Part shown: positions 62,605 to 64,000 of the stretch, piece by piece
How the letters are laid out: each line of letters opens with the position of its first letter
How positions within the stretch are numbered: position 1 is the first letter of the stretch
Origin: Anaerolineales bacterium
GTDB lineage: Bacteria > Chloroflexota > Anaerolineae > Anaerolineales > Villigracilaceae
Reading direction: 5' to 3'
Length of the DNA stretch: 64,000 bases
Assembly: GCA_015075725.1 (NCBI GenBank)
Contig: JABTTV010000001.1
Location: 4,678,492 to 4,742,491, forward strand
Program-made: the position numbers and the translations under genes
The notes under the pieces: model-generated
The model's database searches: none
What the model was told of the DNA's origin: nothing
What the model saw: the letters and a program-made list of their open reading frames with translations, nothing else

Positions 62605-63990
62605 ATGTTCCCTCAAATATTCACGGAATCTGTACTTTGGGCAAGTAGAATTATTTATGGATTCCTTGTTGTTTATTATTTGGGAATGCTTCTTTTAGCA
62701 AACGTATTGATAATCAGACAATTAATAGTCCGTTTACTGATTAAGATTCTACACAAATCTTCCAAGCAGTTAGCAGAAGCGACCATCAAAAAGAAAGCAT
62801 CACTGGGGGAAGTTTTTCGGAAAAGTTTACTGCTAAATGATATTCTGGCTGTATCCTCAATCTTTTTAGGTTTTGTCCTTGTTACATTAATTTCATTCCC
62901 AAAGCCTGAATATAAATCAATATCAATCGCGTTAATCGTTAGCGTTATACCCTATATCTGGGGTTTCAAACGTTCAACTGGTGTCGGAGTAAATAGCGGG
63001 ACAATTGGAGCAATGTTTGGTTTATTCTGGCTTGCTTACAAACAATCCCCAATAGTTTTATGGGAACAAACGCCGTATTTTTTGGCATTAAATATCATTG
63101 CTAACCTCAGCGGATGGATTGGCGGTTTTGTTGGTCTAGGTCAAATACGAGAGTCTGCATCAGTCAGTTTGTTTGAATTTTCTTTTGAAAAAGAAACTCA
63201 TCAAATCCCCGACCTAATTGAAAAAATAAAAAAGTCGATTGGCTCAGTATTTATCGCCAAGACCAATGGCGAATTTGTAAAACAAACTAAACAGCCAGAA
63301 ATGACTCTTGCCCATCTTACATCTACAGATTCCTATTCATTTATTTCTTTGAGAAATGAAATGGAATGGCGAAAAGGGTATCGCCCGCAGGTGATGGCTC
63401 TTAAATGGTTGTTTGAAAAAGGGCTAAACATTTACTCAATAAATCAAATCATCGATAATGTTTTCAATGTTTGGCGCTATACCACTTCAAGGGCTATACT
63501 CTTAATATCGCACGACTTGCTTTTTTCTTCTGGCGCAAAAAGCCGAGATAATTCCGTGCAGTTATTTGTAATGTCATACAAGGAAACTCCAAGCATAATA
63601 TGGACAGAAAATGATGTTGAGATACTTTCCAATGATATTTATCAGAGACTATTGAAGGACGCAAAAAAGTACGCATGGAAAATTAAGAACTCAAATTTCT
63701 TTACTTTACAAAGATGGGCATCGCAAGCCACACTGGAACAATACTCCAAAAACACTCTTGCCTCAAATAACCCAATGGAGTTTGTAAAAAATAAAAACTT
63801 ATCAAATATTGGCTATTTTCCAAAAAGCCTACATGATGAATTTTCGTCCATGACAACATTTTTCGATAAAATTCGTGGACGAACTGCTACTTTTGTTACG
63901 TTTCTAATTGCTCAAGTTTTTGTTGCGTTATTGATTAACTGGCTCAATGCAGGAGTAAACATGTTAATCCAAAGTGGTGCTACCCCATAA
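62605..63990 (+). CDS. Cassette 7, gene 2: multi-pass membrane protein, unknown
   Basis: 461 residues from ATG 62605, just after the stop codon of gene 1; an upstream in-frame ATG at 62560 would overlap gene 1. N-terminal helices (about 8-35, 85-110, 115-130, 145-185), a soluble part of about 230 residues (KETHQIPDLIEKIKKSIGS onward) and one C-terminal helix (about 428-450). No known domain. The stop codon is followed by GGCAAGCC, the expected beginning of its attC. Confidence 0.72.
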   Translation: MFPQIFTESVLWASRIIYGFLVVYYLGMLLLANVLIIRQLIVRLLIKILHKSSKQLAEATIKKKASLGEVFRKSLLLNDILAVSSIFLGFVLVTLISFPKPEYKSISIALIVSVIPYIWGFKRSTGVGVNSGTIGAMFGLFWLAYKQSPIVLWEQTPYFLALNIIANLSGWIGGFVGLGQIRESASVSLFEFSFEKETHQIPDLIEKIKKSIGSVFIAKTNGEFVKQTKQPEMTLAHLTSTDSYSFISLRNEMEWRKGYRPQVMALKWLFEKGLNIYSINQIIDNVFNVWRYTTSRAILLISHDLLFSSGAKSRDNSVQLFVMSYKETPSIIWTENDVEILSNDIYQRLLKDAKKYAWKIKNSNFFTLQRWASQATLEQYSKNTLASNNPMEFVKNKNLSNIGYFPKSLHDEFSSMTTFFDKIRGRTATFVTFLIAQVFVALLINWLNAGVNMLIQSGATP

Positions 63991-63992
63991 AA

Positions 63993-64000
63993 GGCAAGCC
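63993..64000 (+). other. Start of attC site 7 (cut by window edge)
   Basis: GGCAAGCC is complementary to GGCTTGCC at the start of the same cassette (62019-62026), so the R'' box of a further attC site begins here and the array should continue to the right. Confidence 0.6.

Overview
The window looks like a chromosome segment of a Chloroflexota bacterium, most likely class Anaerolineae. This is inferred from gene content: topoisomerase I with an extra N-terminal zinc module, a site-2 protease fused to TPRs, a four-subunit 2-oxoacid:ferredoxin oxidoreductase set, and many LysM and lipoprotein genes of the kind common in that group. No rRNA or species marker is present, so this is not proven by the sequence.

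Layout. 1-0.7 kb: V4R-like and roadblock genes. 0.9 kb: tRNA-Asp. 1.9-9.7 kb: one giant secreted repeat protein (2606 aa) behind an unusual structured leader. 10-11.9 kb: tRNA-Leu, dgt, greA. 11.9-19 kb (minus strand): a membrane protein, topA, and a run rpsP-khpA-rimM-dprA-manC. 19.2-23.6 kb: LysM/lipoprotein genes and an oligoendopeptidase. 23.7-25.1 kb: an arsenic module (arsR, a 24-residue Cys-rich peptide, arsM) with three copies of one operator. 25.2-36.4 kb: a TetR gene with its palindromic operator, then SDR, DegV, LysM, M48, MFS, two GNATs, a cysteine hydrolase, an M50-TPR protease, RNase H and a CBS protein. 36.4-51 kb: a BNR lipoprotein, thiolase, 2-oxoacid:ferredoxin oxidoreductase, a CPA2 antiporter, RidA, AKR, ClpS, an acyltransferase, a methyltransferase, MFS and a split NAD synthetase. 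51-53.5 kb: a VHL-beta/metalloprotease lipoprotein, a small membrane protein, and tRNA-Ser(CGA) preceded by tandem relics of its own 3' end and terminator.

53.98 kb to the right edge is an integron gene-cassette array: seven cassettes, all read on the + strand, separated by attC sites whose R'' and R' ends are complementary within each cassette. A TTGACT-16-TATAAT promoter lies just before the first cassette, but no integron integrase is present next to it or anywhere in the window. Most cassette genes are AT-rich and of unknown function.

Three copies of one IS110-family element (about 1.17 kb, identical upstream non-coding segment) are each inserted at the same position inside an attC site, transposase antisense to the cassettes. 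The non-coding segment upstream of the transposase folds on paper into two internal-loop hairpins with the layout of a bridge RNA. One loop carries two short guides matching the two halves of the attC target, one per strand. The other carries two guides matching the joined ends of the element. The target guide matches the occupied attC sites better than the unoccupied ones. Copies 1 and 2 have frameshifted transposases; copy 3 is intact.
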